64,000 nt of DNA from Propionibacterium australiense (GCF_003666605.1 NZ_RCIV01000005.1:91360-155359); one strand, 5' to 3'. Positions 7,305-16,750 are shown, numbered from the stretch's first letter. The notes: generated by a model not told the origin, from the sequence alone. Program-made: numbers and translations.

Positions 7305-8660
7305 ATGAGCACCGAGGACGCTCCCGCACTTTTCGACGCCCCGGCGACCGGTGGCAGCGGCCGCGCCGGCTCGGCCCGCCCGCTGGCCGACCGGCTGCGC
7401 CCGGGCACCCTGGAGGATGTGGTCGGGCAGGACCACCTGCTCGCCCCCGACGCCCCGCTGGGGCGGATGGTGCGGGCCGGCCGCCTGTCCTCGGTCATCC
7501 TGTGGGGGCCGCCCGGCTGCGGCAAGACGACGATCGCCCGGCTGCTCGCCGCGCGTGTCGGCCTCGACGTCGAACAGGTCTCGGCGACCGCCTCCGGGGT
7601 GGCCGAGCTGCGGAAGATCTTCGCCGCCGCCGCGGCACGCCGCCGCAGCGGCCGTGGCACGCTCCTGTTCGTCGACGAGGTGCACCGCTTCAACCGGGCC
7701 CAGCAGGACTGCCTGCTGCCCTACGTCGAGGACGGCACGGTCGTCCTCGTCGGCGCGACGACCGAGAACCCCAGCTTCGAGCTCAACGGGGCGCTCCTGT
7801 CGCGCTGCCAGGTGCTCGTCCTGCACCGCCTCGACGAGTCCGCCCTGGCCGAACTCCTCGACCGTGCGCAACGGCTCACGGGCCGGTCCCTGCCCCTCAC
7901 CGAGGGCGCCCGCGCCGCGCTCATCGCCATGGCCGACGGTGACGGCCGCTATCTGCTGGGCATGGCCGAGCAGGTCCTTGAGGCCGCGCCGACGGACCCG
8001 CTCGACGAGGCGGGCCTGGCCGCCGTCGTCGCCACCCGCGCCCCCGCCTACGACAAGACGGGCGAGGAGCACTACAACCTCATCTCGGCGCTCCACAAGT
8101 CGATGCGCGGCTCCGACCCGGACGCCGCCCTGTACTGGCTGGCCAGGATGCTGGCCGGCGGCGAGGATCCGCTCTACGTGGCCCGCCGTCTCGTGCGCTT
8201 CGCCAGCGAGGACGTCGGCCTCGCCGACCCCGGCGCGCTCCAGGCTGCGTTGGGGGCCTGGCAGGCATACGAGCGGCTCGGCTCACCCGAGGGCGAGCTC
8301 GCCATCGCCCAGGCCGTCGTCCACCTGGCCACCGCCCCCAAGTCGATCGGCGTCTACCGGGCTTTCACCCGGGCCCAGGCCGCCGCCCGACGGACGGGTT
8401 CCCTCCGGCCACCGGCCCACATCCTCAACGCCCCCACCCGGCTCATGAGGAACCTCGGCTACAGCGCCGGCTACCAGTACGACCCGGACACCGCCGAGGG
8501 CTTCTCCGGCGCCGACTTCATGCCCGAGGGCTACCCGCCCCCGGCTGAGCGCGAGCGCTTCTACGAACCGACCGGCCACGGCAACGAGCAGCAGATCCGC
8601 GAACGCCTGGCCCACTGGGAGCGGCTGCGCCGCCGGAAGCATGAGGGGGTGGGCGGCTGA
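7305..8660 (+). CDS. rarA: Replication-associated recombination protein RarA (MgsA)
   Basis: A 451-aa AAA+ ATPase that acts at stalled replication forks together with SSB and the clamp-loader machinery. Features: LADRLRPGTLEDVVGQDHLL near residues 27-46, Walker A GPPGCGKTT, Walker B LLFVDEVHRFN, sensor 1 VGATTENPSF, and an arginine-finger region (ALLSRCQVLVL). The C-terminal half (YDKTGEEHYNLISALHKSMR, then the RFASEDVGLADP stretch) is diagnostic for the RarA/WRNIP1 tetramerisation region. Length matches the family. It stands alone between the ROK gene and a convergent gene; about 220 bp after its stop hold nothing recognisable. Confidence 0.95.
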   Translation: MSTEDAPALFDAPATGGSGRAGSARPLADRLRPGTLEDVVGQDHLLAPDAPLGRMVRAGRLSSVILWGPPGCGKTTIARLLAARVGLDVEQVSATASGVAELRKIFAAAAARRRSGRGTLLFVDEVHRFNRAQQDCLLPYVEDGTVVLVGATTENPSFELNGALLSRCQVLVLHRLDESALAELLDRAQRLTGRSLPLTEGARAALIAMADGDGRYLLGMAEQVLEAAPTDPLDEAGLAAVVATRAPAYDKTGEEHYNLISALHKSMRGSDPDAALYWLARMLAGGEDPLYVARRLVRFASEDVGLADPGALQAALGAWQAYERLGSPEGELAIAQAVVHLATAPKSIGVYRAFTRAQAAARRTGSLRPPAHILNAPTRLMRNLGYSAGYQYDPDTAEGFSGADFMPEGYPPPAERERFYEPTGHGNEQQIRERLAHWERLRRRKHEGVGG

Positions 8661-8881
8661 GGCCGGGCCCCGGAGCACGGCCCCTCGTGGAGCGGCAGGG
8701 CCCGCCACGGTGAGGGGTCGCCGGTGGTCTCCCTGTCCGGGCGGGCGTCCATGTGGCGGGGCGGCGCATCGGGGCCTCGGGATGGTCCCGCCCGGGAGCG
8801 TCCCTGGCTGCGTGTCAGACGGCGGTGGCCGGCTGACGGTGAGTCCGCGGGTCGCTGAGGGTGTCGCCCGGGGCATGGGCC

Positions 8882-10252
8882 TCAGTGCTGCCAGCCCTCG
8901 CCCTCCAGTTTGGTCTTGATGGCCGCGATGATGTTCTCGGCCGCGTGCCCGTCGCCGCGCAGCAGCTGGGCGGTCCGCCGCCGCTCGGCCTGCCGGGGAT
9001 CGGCCTCGCCGGCGGCCAGGGCCTCGACGAGCCTGAACGCCTCGGCCACGTTCGGCACCCGGTTCACCCCGGCGATGATGCGTTCGCCCAGCGGGCTGAA
9101 GGGCTGGTGGCCCTCACGCTCCAGGAAGACGACGGGCCTGCCGGTCAGCTGGTACTCGGCGAGCCAGCTCACCCCGTCGCAGACCAGCACGTCGCTGTTG
9201 CGGAACTGGTCCGCGTAGTCCCCTCCGCCGAACACCGAGGTGTTGGGCAGCGCGTTCCAGTCACGCCAGAAGTCGGCCACCATCGTCTCGGACAGCGGAG
9301 CCGCGTGCTCGTCCATCTTGGTGAGCAGGGCCGGGTGGGCGCTGAAGACGAAGTCCCACTCGGGGTGTGCCCGCGCCTGCTCGACCATCCGCGGTCCGGT
9401 CGTGGCGAAGGTGCCGAACCGGATCCACTCCTCGCCCACGCTGTGGTGCGCCGACCACAGCACGGTGAAGCGGTGCCCCGGATCGGGTGCCGCGCCGTCC
9501 AGCGCGCTCAGGACGTCGGCCTTCGGGTGCCCGGTGGCGACGAACTGCCTGGCGCGGGTCGCGGGAGCCCGCTCCGCGGTCTCGGCCCGCACCTCCTCGT
9601 TCGCGCAGAAGATCGCCCAGGCGTTGCGGTGGAAAGGGCTGTCGAGCACGGTGTTCAGACCACTGTCCTCGATGATGTTGACGATGAAGTTCAGCAGCTC
9701 GTACGGCACCTGGCACAGCCTGGCGAAGCGCAGCTCGCTGGTGGCGAAGGCGGGAGGGATGTCGGCGTCCCACTGCGACTGCCGGACGATGATGTCCGGG
9801 TCGATCGTGCGGATGATGTCCAGGTCCATGAACGGGTCGCGGCTGTTGAACCGCAGGTGCTCGACCCCGAAGTGGTCGAGACGCTCGCTGACGTAGTCCT
9901 CGTCCCGGTAGCCGTCGGCCCCGGGGAAGTGCCGCGGCAGGCTTGCCACGACCACCTCGAAATCGGGGTCGGCGATCATCAGTTCGTGCACCCGCGCCAG
10001 CGAGTACCAGGCCTCGGGGTGGTGCACGAGGAACAGTACCGTGACACGCGCGCCCGGCACCTTGCGGCGGGCGACCACCGCGGCCGTCGCGCGGGCCGAC
10101 TCCGCAACGTGCCGCACGTAGTCGAGCCGGCCGTCGATGTCATCGGCCCTGCGCCGCCCCTCCTCGTGAAGCCCCAGCTCGATCGCGTGGACCATGCCCG
10201 GTGTCGCGACGGGCCTGCGAAGGCGTTGGAACAGCGAGGACTGGTCAGGCAT
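8882..10252 (-). CDS. CDP-glycerol glycerophosphotransferase-like (TagF-type) protein
   Basis: A 456-aa soluble protein with a GT-B-like architecture. The C-terminal half carries the CDP-glycerol:poly(glycerophosphate) glycerophosphotransferase signature: a VLWSAHHSV segment, FVFSAHPALL, and a SDVLVCDGVSWLAEYQLTGRPVVFLE stretch that matches the family's D-x-x-S/D-x-x-x-E-x-x-x-x-x-x-P motif. Family members add glycerol-phosphate or related polyols to wall teichoic-acid-like polymers or glycans. The N-terminal half (residues 60-200; GARVTVLFLVHHPEAWYS) is a Rossmann-like domain. No teichoic-acid genes are adjacent, so the acceptor is unknown. The next gene upstream on the same strand is separated by 73 bp. 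Confidence 0.75.
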   Translation of the reverse strand: MPDQSSLFQRLRRPVATPGMVHAIELGLHEEGRRRADDIDGRLDYVRHVAESARATAAVVARRKVPGARVTVLFLVHHPEAWYSLARVHELMIADPDFEVVVASLPRHFPGADGYRDEDYVSERLDHFGVEHLRFNSRDPFMDLDIIRTIDPDIIVRQSQWDADIPPAFATSELRFARLCQVPYELLNFIVNIIEDSGLNTVLDSPFHRNAWAIFCANEEVRAETAERAPATRARQFVATGHPKADVLSALDGAAPDPGHRFTVLWSAHHSVGEEWIRFGTFATTGPRMVEQARAHPEWDFVFSAHPALLTKMDEHAAPLSETMVADFWRDWNALPNTSVFGGGDYADQFRNSDVLVCDGVSWLAEYQLTGRPVVFLEREGHQPFSPLGERIIAGVNRVPNVAEAFRLVEALAAGEADPRQAERRRTAQLLRGDGHAAENIIAAIKTKLEGEGWQH

Positions 10253-10325
10253 GGGACACTCCGGTATGTCTCAGGACGATGGCTGAAGCGTACCGGAGGA
10301 GGGGATCTCTTTTCGGCTCCGCCAC

Positions 10326-11396
10326 TCAGCGGCGGCGCAGACGCCGGACGAGGAGCAGCAGGACGAACGAGACCAGGCCGATGACGACCCAGCGGGACCG
10401 GCCGGAGGGCTCGGTGCTCGCTGCGAAGGGCGAACCGCTCCCGGATGCCTGCGTCCTGGGCTGGGACGGCCCGGCCGGTTCCTCGGCGCCCGGGGCCTTG
10501 TCGCTGCCGGCGGCGGGTGTCTCGAACGCCTCCGTCTCGATGACTTCCGTCTCGGGCCCAGCGGTGGTCTCGCTCCCGCCCTCGAGAACGGGCTCGGCCT
10601 CGACGACCGGCTCCGGCTCGGTGCTGGCGGCCGGTTCGGGTTCGGCGTCCGCGACGGCCCCGACGGTGTCGGCCTCGTCCGCGATGGCCTCGGCCTGTTC
10701 AACGGCGCGGCCCTCGTCCTCGGCCAGCTCCGCCTCCGCGACGACCGCATCCGCCTCGGCTGCCTCGGCCGGCGCGTCGGAGGCAACCGGTTCGGTGCCG
10801 GACGGGGCCTCGGCGGGCTCGTCGAGGGGCAGCTCAGGCGCCGTCTCCGCGGCCTTGCCGGTGTCGCCGGCGCTGGCCGGGGCCTCCTCGGCCGGCGCCT
10901 CGGCCTGCTGCACCAGAACGGCCAGTTTCTCCTGGGCGTCGGTCACGCCCTTGTCCTCGCGGCGGGCGATCGCCTCGGGTGCCCACAGCGAGGCCCACAC
11001 CTGGCGGATCAACTCCCACACCGCGTCGACGCCCTGGACCGGGCCCAGCACCTCGCGGCTCACACCCAGGTCGCGCTCGGTGGGGGAGGCCTGGACACTC
11101 ACCCAGGCGTCACGCCCCAGCGCGGCATAGCTCTCGGCCAGGTCGTCCACGAGGTCGGCGGGCAGCTCGGCCGCGGCGATGGTCTCGGCTGCAACGGCTG
11201 CGGCCCCATCGGCGGGCACGCCCTCAAGGCGTTCCGTCAGCTTCTCGCGGTTGAAGAGCTCGGCCAGGTCGTCCGTGGTGACGACGAAACCCGGCGCCGT
11301 CTCGACCCCGTTGCGCAGCCGCTCGCCCAGGCGAGCGGCGGTCCTGCCGACGGAGTCGGTGTCGCTGGAACGGATGTAGGTGAGTTCGACGATCAT
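10326..11396 (-). CDS. Membrane-anchored protein with PEP-synthase N-terminal-like domain
   Basis: A 356-aa protein in three parts. Residues 1-150 resemble the N-terminal ATP-grasp region of PEP synthase and pyruvate phosphate dikinase: an APGFVVTTDDLAELF block, LPADLVDDLAESYAALG, a VSVQASP block where the family has AVRSSA, and WASLWAPEAIARREDKG where the family has CWASLFTxRAIxYRxxxG, followed by LAVLVQQ. The ATP-binding arginine of the AVRSS motif is replaced, so activity is doubtful. Residues about 150-325 are low-complexity Ala/Glu/Pro/Val. The last 25 residues are one membrane span (VIGLVSFVLLLLV) with an RRLRRR tail. It looks like a cytosolic domain tethered to the membrane by a long acidic linker. 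The function is unknown. The ATG at 11396 is the first plausible start. Confidence 0.7.
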   Translation of the reverse strand: MIVELTYIRSSDTDSVGRTAARLGERLRNGVETAPGFVVTTDDLAELFNREKLTERLEGVPADGAAAVAAETIAAAELPADLVDDLAESYAALGRDAWVSVQASPTERDLGVSREVLGPVQGVDAVWELIRQVWASLWAPEAIARREDKGVTDAQEKLAVLVQQAEAPAEEAPASAGDTGKAAETAPELPLDEPAEAPSGTEPVASDAPAEAAEADAVVAEAELAEDEGRAVEQAEAIADEADTVGAVADAEPEPAASTEPEPVVEAEPVLEGGSETTAGPETEVIETEAFETPAAGSDKAPGAEEPAGPSQPRTQASGSGSPFAASTEPSGRSRWVVIGLVSFVLLLLVRRLRRR

Positions 11397-11769
11397 GGCT
11401 CCCAGTACACCGCATCGCACCGGTCGCCGGCACGTCCTTGCCATCGGGTGGATGCGGATGCCCCCGCCCGGCTCCTTAGCATTGGCCCCATGTGCGAATC
11501 AGGCCCGAATACTGGCCGCGCCGGTCGATTCCAGACCGGGCGTGGTGACCGCGACATGCCGCTGCGCTCGGAGACGTCCCGGCCGAGGCTGCGACGCCCT
11601 TCCGGCAGGTCCGTCGGGGGCCTGTCCTCGGGTGCGTCACTGCGGGAAGTCCCCGTCTTCGGGCATGCATCCGGGCGAACCTTCTCCTATTGCTCCATAT
11701 CGTGATTGGACCCCGAAAGGACACCCCCCGGTGCTGCGGATGGGCGCTGGCCATGGAATGATGAAGCGC
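11397..11769. other. Gene-free region upstream of the transcarboxylase operon
   Basis: 373 bp between two divergent genes. It should hold the promoter and leader of the transcarboxylase operon. A GAAAGGA (11716-11722) is too far from the assigned 5S start to serve it. I see no convincing -10/-35 pair, riboswitch or small gene. Confidence 0.4.
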
Positions 11770-13284
11770 ATGAGTCCGCGAGAAATTGAGGTTTCCGAGC
11801 CGCGTGAGATCGGTGTGACCGAGCTTGCGCTGCGCGACGCCCATCAGAGTCTGTTCGCCACCCGCATGGCCACCGAGGACATGGTCGATGCCTGCGCCGA
11901 CATCGATGCTGCCGGCTACTGGTCCGTCGAGTGTTGGGGCGGTGCCACGTACGATTCGTGCATCCGCTTCCTCAACGAGGATCCGTGGGAGCGGCTGCGC
12001 ACCTTCCGCAAGCTGATGCCGAACACCCGCCTGCAGATGCTGCTGCGGGGCCAGAACCTGCTTGGCTACCGCCACTACAACGACGAGGTTGTCGACCGCT
12101 TCGTGGAGAAGTCCGCCGAGAACGGCATGGACGTCTTCCGTGTCTTCGACGCCGTGAACGACCCGCGCAACATGGAGCACGCCATGGCGGCGGTCAAGAA
12201 GGCCGGCAAGCACGCGCAGGGCACCATCTGCTACACGATCAGCCCCGCCCACACCACCGAGGGCTACGTGAAGCTGGTCGGTCAGCTCCTCGACATGGGC
12301 GCCGATTCCATCGCCTTCAAGGACATGGCCGCGCTGCTCAAGCCGCAGCCCGCCTATGACATCGTCAAGGGCATCAAGGACACCTACGGCAAGGACGTCC
12401 AGGTCAACGTCCACTGCCACTCCACCACGGGCGTCACCCTGGTCGCCCTCATGAAGGCCATTGAGGCCGGTGCCGACGTCGTCGACTCGGCGATCAGCTC
12501 CGTCTCCCTCGGCCCCGGTCACAACCCGACCGAGTCCGTCGTCGAGATGCTCGAGGACACCGGCTACACCACCAGCCTCGACATCGATCGCCTCTACAAG
12601 ATCCGCGACCACTTCCGCGCCATTCGCCCGAAGTACCGCAACTTCGAGTCGAAGACCCTTGTCGACACGAAGATCTTCAGCTCCCAGATCCCCGGCGGCA
12701 TGCTCTCCAACATGGAGTCCCAGCTGCGCGCCCAGGGCGCCGAGGACCGCATCGACGAGGTGATGGCAGAGGTGCCGAACGTCAAGAAGGCCGCCGGTTA
12801 CCCGCCGCTGGTCACCCCGACGAGCCAGATCGTCGGCACCCAGGCCGTGTTCAACGTCCTCATGGGCCCCTACAAGCGCATGACCGGCGAGTTCGCCGAC
12901 CTCATGCTCGGCTACTACGGCGCCACGCCCGCCGAACGCGACCCCGAGGTCGCCAAGCTCGCCCAGGAGCAGACCGGCAAGGAGCTCATCACCTGCCGTC
13001 CCGCCGACCTTCTCGAACCCGAGTGGGACAAGCAGGTCGAGGAGGCCTCGAAGCTCCCCGGCTTCAACGGCACCGACGAGGACGTCCTCACCTACGCGCT
13101 GTTCCCGGGCGTCGCCCCGGACTTCTTCGCACACCGCGCCGAGGGCCCCAAGAACGTCGGTCTGTCCGAGGCCCAGCTCAAGGCGGAGGAGGAGGGTACT
13201 GCCTCGGCAGCGGTCTCCGGCCCCATCAGCTACAACGTGACCCTCGGTGGCACCTGCCACGAGGTCACCGTCGAGCCCGCGTGA
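11770..13284 (+). CDS. Methylmalonyl-CoA carboxyltransferase 5S subunit
   Basis: The 504-aa 5S subunit of transcarboxylase. It takes the carboxyl group from carboxybiotin on the 1.3S carrier and passes it to pyruvate, giving oxaloacetate in the Wood-Werkman propionate cycle. The sequence is nearly the classic Propionibacterium freudenreichii protein throughout: MSPREIEVSEPRE start, LRDAHQSLFATRM, VECWGGATYDSCIRFLNEDPW, and NVHCHSTTGVT (metal-binding HxH of the TIM barrel). Carboxylated Lys lies in the AFKDMAALLKP segment. The C-terminal part resembles the pyruvate carboxylase carboxyltransferase/PYC_OADA tail. The start was chosen at ATG 11770 by match to the family; ATG 11758 and 11761 would add three or four residues. 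The 12S gene follows after 15 bp. Confidence 0.97.
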   Translation: MSPREIEVSEPREIGVTELALRDAHQSLFATRMATEDMVDACADIDAAGYWSVECWGGATYDSCIRFLNEDPWERLRTFRKLMPNTRLQMLLRGQNLLGYRHYNDEVVDRFVEKSAENGMDVFRVFDAVNDPRNMEHAMAAVKKAGKHAQGTICYTISPAHTTEGYVKLVGQLLDMGADSIAFKDMAALLKPQPAYDIVKGIKDTYGKDVQVNVHCHSTTGVTLVALMKAIEAGADVVDSAISSVSLGPGHNPTESVVEMLEDTGYTTSLDIDRLYKIRDHFRAIRPKYRNFESKTLVDTKIFSSQIPGGMLSNMESQLRAQGAEDRIDEVMAEVPNVKKAAGYPPLVTPTSQIVGTQAVFNVLMGPYKRMTGEFADLMLGYYGATPAERDPEVAKLAQEQTGKELITCRPADLLEPEWDKQVEEASKLPGFNGTDEDVLTYALFPGVAPDFFAHRAEGPKNVGLSEAQLKAEEEGTASAAVSGPISYNVTLGGTCHEVTVEPA

Positions 13285-13299
13285 AGGTGATCGCCCACC

Positions 13300-14871
13300 A
13301 TGGCTAACAATGACATCAAGCTGGCCGACTCAATGGCCGAGCGTGTGGAGCAGCTCGCGGAGCAGCGCCACATCATCGAGCTCGGCGGCGGTGAGTCCCG
13401 CCTGCAGAAGCAGCGCGAGCGCGGCAAGCAGACCGCTCGCGAACGCATCGACAATCTGCTCGACGCCTACTCGTTCGACGAGGTCGGTGCCTTCCGCAAG
13501 CACCGCACCACGTTGTTCGGCATGGACAAGGCCGTCATCCCCGCCGATGGCGTGGTCACCGGCCGCGGCACGATCTTCGGCCGTCCCGTCCACGTCGCCT
13601 CCCAGGACTTCACCGTCATGGGCGGCTCGGCGGGCGAGACCCAGTCGACCAAGGTCGTCGAGACGATGGAGCAGGCGCTGCTCACCGGCACGCCGTTCCT
13701 GTTCTTCTACGATTCGGGCGGCGCCCGCATCCAGGAGGGCATCGACTCGCTGTCCGGCTACGGCAAGATGTTCTTCGCGAACGTCAAGCTGTCCGGCGTC
13801 GTCCCGCAGATCGCCATCATCGCCGGCCCCTGCGCCGGTGGTGCCAGTTACTCGCCGGCCCTGACCGACTTCATCATCATGACGAAGAAGGCCCACATGT
13901 TCATCACGGGCCCCGCCGTCATCAAGGCGGTCACCGGCGAGGACGTCACCGCCGACCAGCTCGGTGGCGCCGACGCCCACATGACAACGAGCGGCAACAT
14001 CCACTTCGTGGCCGAGGACGACGACGCCGCGGTGCTCATCGCCAAGAAGCTGCTGAGCTTCCTGCCGCAGAACAACACCGAGGAGGCCGCGTTCGTCAAC
14101 CCGAACAACGACGTCTCCCCGTGCGAGGAGCTGCGTGACATCGTCCCCGTCGAGGGCACGAAGGGCTACGACGTCCGCGACGTCATCTCCCGGATCGTCG
14201 ACTGGGGCGACTACCTCGAGGTCAAGGCCGGCTGGGCGACCAACATCGTCACAGCCTTCGCCCGCTTCAACGGCCGCACAGTCGGTGTCGTGGCGAACCA
14301 GCCGAAGGTGATGTCGGGCTGCCTCGACATCGACGCCTCCGACAAGGCCACCGAGTTCATCAACTTCTGCGACTCGTTCAACATCCCTCTGGTGCAGCTG
14401 GTGGACGTCCCCGGCTTCCTGCCCGGCGTCCAGCAGGAGTACGGCGGCATCATCCGCCACGGCGCGAAGATGCTGTACGCCTACTCCGAGGCCACCGTGC
14501 CGAAGGTCACCGTGGTGCTCCGCAAGGCCTACGGCGGCTCCTACCTGGCCATGTGCAACCGTGACCTGGGTGCCGACGCCGTCTACGCCTGGCCCACCGC
14601 CGAGATCGCCGTCATGGGTGCCGACGGTGCCGCCAACGTCATCTTCCGCCGCGAGATCGACGCCGCCGAGGATCCGGCCGCCACCCGCGCCGAGAAGATC
14701 GAGGAGTACCGCAACGCGTTCAACACGCCGTACGTGGCCGCCGCCCGCGGCCAGGTCGACGACGTGATCGACCCGGCTGACACCCGTCGCAAGATCACCG
14801 CCGCACTGGAGATGTACGCCACCAAGCGTCAGACCCGTCCGGCCAAGAAGCACGGCAACATGCCCTGCTGA
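13300..14871 (+). CDS. Methylmalonyl-CoA carboxyltransferase 12S subunit
   Basis: The 523-aa 12S subunit, which forms the hexameric core of transcarboxylase and moves a carboxyl group from methylmalonyl-CoA to biotin, releasing propionyl-CoA. It has the two crotonase-like halves of acyl-CoA carboxylase beta subunits: oxyanion-hole motifs around GGARIQEG / AGPCAGGASYSPA in the first half and DVPGFLPGVQQEYGGIIRHG / AYGGSYLAMCNRDLGAD in the second. The C-terminus (YATKRQTRPAKKHGN) matches the P. freudenreichii protein almost residue for residue. It is followed after 17 bp by the small subunit gene with its own GGGAGGA ribosome site. Confidence 0.97.
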   Translation: MANNDIKLADSMAERVEQLAEQRHIIELGGGESRLQKQRERGKQTARERIDNLLDAYSFDEVGAFRKHRTTLFGMDKAVIPADGVVTGRGTIFGRPVHVASQDFTVMGGSAGETQSTKVVETMEQALLTGTPFLFFYDSGGARIQEGIDSLSGYGKMFFANVKLSGVVPQIAIIAGPCAGGASYSPALTDFIIMTKKAHMFITGPAVIKAVTGEDVTADQLGGADAHMTTSGNIHFVAEDDDAAVLIAKKLLSFLPQNNTEEAAFVNPNNDVSPCEELRDIVPVEGTKGYDVRDVISRIVDWGDYLEVKAGWATNIVTAFARFNGRTVGVVANQPKVMSGCLDIDASDKATEFINFCDSFNIPLVQLVDVPGFLPGVQQEYGGIIRHGAKMLYAYSEATVPKVTVVLRKAYGGSYLAMCNRDLGADAVYAWPTAEIAVMGADGAANVIFRREIDAAEDPAATRAEKIEEYRNAFNTPYVAAARGQVDDVIDPADTRRKITAALEMYATKRQTRPAKKHGNMPC

Positions 14872-14888
14872 TCGGGAGGAGTTCGAAC

Positions 14889-15134
14889 ATGTCTGACAGT
14901 GAGAAGGACCTCATGATTGCGACGCTCAACAAGCGTCTGTCCGCTCTTGAGGCCGAGGTGAGTGCATTGAAGGCGGCCAGCCCGGGCATTCCGGAGGACG
15001 TCCTGGTGGCCATTTCCGCTGCCGTGTCCGCCTATCTCGGCAACGACGGATCGGTCCAGGCCGTTCGTTTCACCCCGAGCCCGACCTGGAACAGCCAGGG
15101 CCGCAAGGCTCTCCAGAACCATTCCATTCGTTGA
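14889..15134 (+). CDS. Small transcarboxylase-associated subunit (epsilon-like)
   Basis: An 81-aa protein encoded between the 12S and 1.3S genes, as in other propionibacteria. The N-terminal 35 residues ([18 protein letters not shown]) predict a short coiled coil. The C-terminal part, [18 protein letters not shown] then [18 protein letters not shown] and HSIR, resembles the small epsilon subunits of methylmalonyl-CoA decarboxylases and the C-terminus of OadG-type proteins, where it helps assembly. A role in stabilising the complex is inference from that resemblance and from operon position. It has a good Shine-Dalgarno (GGGAGGA) 9 nt upstream. Confidence 0.8.
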   Translation: MSDSEKDLMIATLNKRLSALEAEVSALKAASPGIPEDVLVAISAAVSAYLGNDGSVQAVRFTPSPTWNSQGRKALQNHSIR

Positions 15135-15150
15135 CCCGGAAGAGACTGAC

Positions 15151-15525
15151 ATGAAGCTGAAGGTAACCGTCAACGGCGTCGCCTACGACGTCGATGTCGA
15201 TGTCGACAAGACCCAGAACAATGCGATGGGCACGATCCTGTTCGGCGGTGGCACCGGCGGTGCCGCTGTCGCGCCGGTCGCCACGGGCGGTGGCGGCGGC
15301 GCCGCGGCGGGCGAGGGTGAGATCCCCGCGCCGCTGGCCGGCACCGTGTTCAAGATCCTCGTCGCCGAGGGCGACGAGGTGAAGGCGGGGCAGGTCGTCC
15401 TGGTTCTCGAGGCCATGAAGATGGAGACCGAGATCCAGGCCCCGACCGACGGCACCGTCGAGAAGATCCTCGTCGCCGAACGCGAGGCCGTCCAGGGCGG
15501 CCAGGGCCTCATCAAGATCGCCTGA
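15151..15525 (+). CDS. Biotin carboxyl carrier protein, 1.3S subunit of transcarboxylase
   Basis: The 124-aa biotinyl carrier that shuttles the carboxyl group between the 12S and 5S subunits. The N-terminal 14 residues ([14 protein letters not shown]) are the known segment that binds the other subunits. A Gly/Ala-rich linker (about residues 38-58) gives mobility. The C-terminal biotinyl domain (about 57-124) has the EAMKMET motif with biotinylated Lys90. Length and sequence match the P. freudenreichii 1.3S protein. It is the last gene of the operon, 23 bp before the strong terminator. Confidence 0.97.
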   Translation: MKLKVTVNGVAYDVDVDVDKTQNNAMGTILFGGGTGGAAVAPVATGGGGGAAAGEGEIPAPLAGTVFKILVAEGDEVKAGQVVLVLEAMKMETEIQAPTDGTVEKILVAEREAVQGGQGLIKIA

Positions 15526-15547
15526 GCCGGCCCCGGACGAGGGCAGA

Positions 15548-15587
15548 GAGGGCCCCGCACGCCACCATTGGAGGGTGCGGGGCCCTC
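15548..15587 (+). terminator. Strong hairpin terminator of the transcarboxylase operon
   Basis: GAGGGCCCCGCAC (15548-15560) and GTGCGGGGCCCTC (15575-15587) form a perfect 13-bp stem with a 14-nt loop, starting 23 bp after the 1.3S stop codon. There is no long T-run, as is common in high-GC Actinobacteria. Confidence 0.85.
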
Positions 15588-15751
15588 GTGCCATGTCTGG
15601 GCCGTGTTGTCGCCGGCGTGGCCATCAGTCAGGGCGCCTGGTCTCGTTTCACAGGGGCGCGTACGCCCGCCGGTCCTCGCGGGTGAGGGCGCAAGGCTTC
15701 TCGCCGCGGACTGCGCTACCTCGCTTTCTCTCGGCGCCGTGGTCAAGCGGC

Positions 15752-16750
15752 TCAGATCTTGAAGAATGGCGGCACCAGCGTGCCGGTGGAGCGCCCCTGC
15801 CCGGTGAGCAACCAGCCCATCGACTTGTGGCTCCTCATGTGGACGATCGTCTCCGCCGGAGCCAGGCCGGGAATGGCGGCCGCGATGGAGGACTCCACGT
15901 CGGCGATGGCGTTGTGGCTGGCGACCCTGAGGTTGAGCCGCAGATTGTTCGCCCCCGTCAGCCACATGCAAGAGCGAAGGACTCGTCGGTCGCGGAGCAA
16001 TTCCATGATCCGGGGCTTGTGCGAGAAGGCGACGGTGGTGAGCCATGTGCACTCCAGGAACCATCCGGCGAGTTCGGGCGCGACATCGCACCGCATGATG
16101 ACCTGGCGGCAGGACCGTAGCCTTTGCAGCCTTCGGTGCACTGTCGTGGTCGGACTGTCGAATTCTTGTGACAGGCTCGCGACACTGCGGCGGCCATCGG
16201 CGGCAAGGGCTTTGGCCAAGGCCATGTCCAGTTCTGGGTTGGGGGCTTGACCCACAGGTTTTTTCCGGGGTAGCTGCTCGGCGGCCGCGTTGGCTTCGTT
16301 CTGGTCGATGGCGTGAACCCGCCACGCCTCCGTCCCGACGATGACATTGGTGGTGAGGGATGTGCGGGTCCCGTGCACCCCCGGAAGGCTTCCGATCCAG
16401 TCGATGATCAAGGTGGTGAGGGTCGGCATGTCCGGGGCGCTGATGGTCAGGAGGATGTCGCGTTCGCCGGTCGTCTCGTCGACGCTGAGGATCATCGGAT
16501 GGCGACACAACTCGTCGATCGTCGTCGGCAGGTGCTTGGTGGTGCAGTCGACCTCGACGATGGCTGTCAGCTGCTGGTCCATGTTGGGCAGTGTCGTGAT
16601 CCACGCCAGGCCCTCGGATGTCAGGCGAGCCCACCGGTGGGAGGCCGTCGCCGCCGAGATCCCGAGGATCTGTCCCACCCGTGCCCACGGCATGCGCGGG
16701 TCGATCTGCAGCAGATTGACGATCCTGAGGTCGGTCTCATCCATGGTCAT
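15752..16750 (-). CDS. Lrp/AsnC-family regulator with two Lrp-like units
   Basis: A 332-aa protein, about twice the length of ordinary Lrp/AsnC regulators. Unit one: an AsnC-type helix-turn-helix at residues about 1-50 (DETDLRIVNLLQIDPRMPWARVGQILGIS, split by the turn), then a RAM-like domain (TAIVEVDC, later TISAPDMPTLTTLI). Unit two: a second HTH around residues 180-225 (ALAADGRRSVASLSQEF, TTTVHRRLQRL), then a second effector-type domain to the C-terminus. Such duplicated regulators often sense amino acids. It is divergent from the ornithine degradation operon, so control of that operon by ornithine or a related amino acid is likely. The start at ATG 16750 has GGAG five bases upstream; the longer open frame to 17017 has no comparable site. 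Confidence 0.82.
   Translation of the reverse strand: MTMDETDLRIVNLLQIDPRMPWARVGQILGISAATASHRWARLTSEGLAWITTLPNMDQQLTAIVEVDCTTKHLPTTIDELCRHPMILSVDETTGERDILLTISAPDMPTLTTLIIDWIGSLPGVHGTRTSLTTNVIVGTEAWRVHAIDQNEANAAAEQLPRKKPVGQAPNPELDMALAKALAADGRRSVASLSQEFDSPTTTVHRRLQRLRSCRQVIMRCDVAPELAGWFLECTWLTTVAFSHKPRIMELLRDRRVLRSCMWLTGANNLRLNLRVASHNAIADVESSIAAAIPGLAPAETIVHMRSHKSMGWLLTGQGRSTGTLVPPFFKI

Noticed and set aside
11476..13260. An open frame of 594 codons antisense to the 5S gene
   Set aside because: The 5S subunit on the plus strand is unmistakable; the antisense product is Gly/Leu/Val/His-rich with no recognisable fold.
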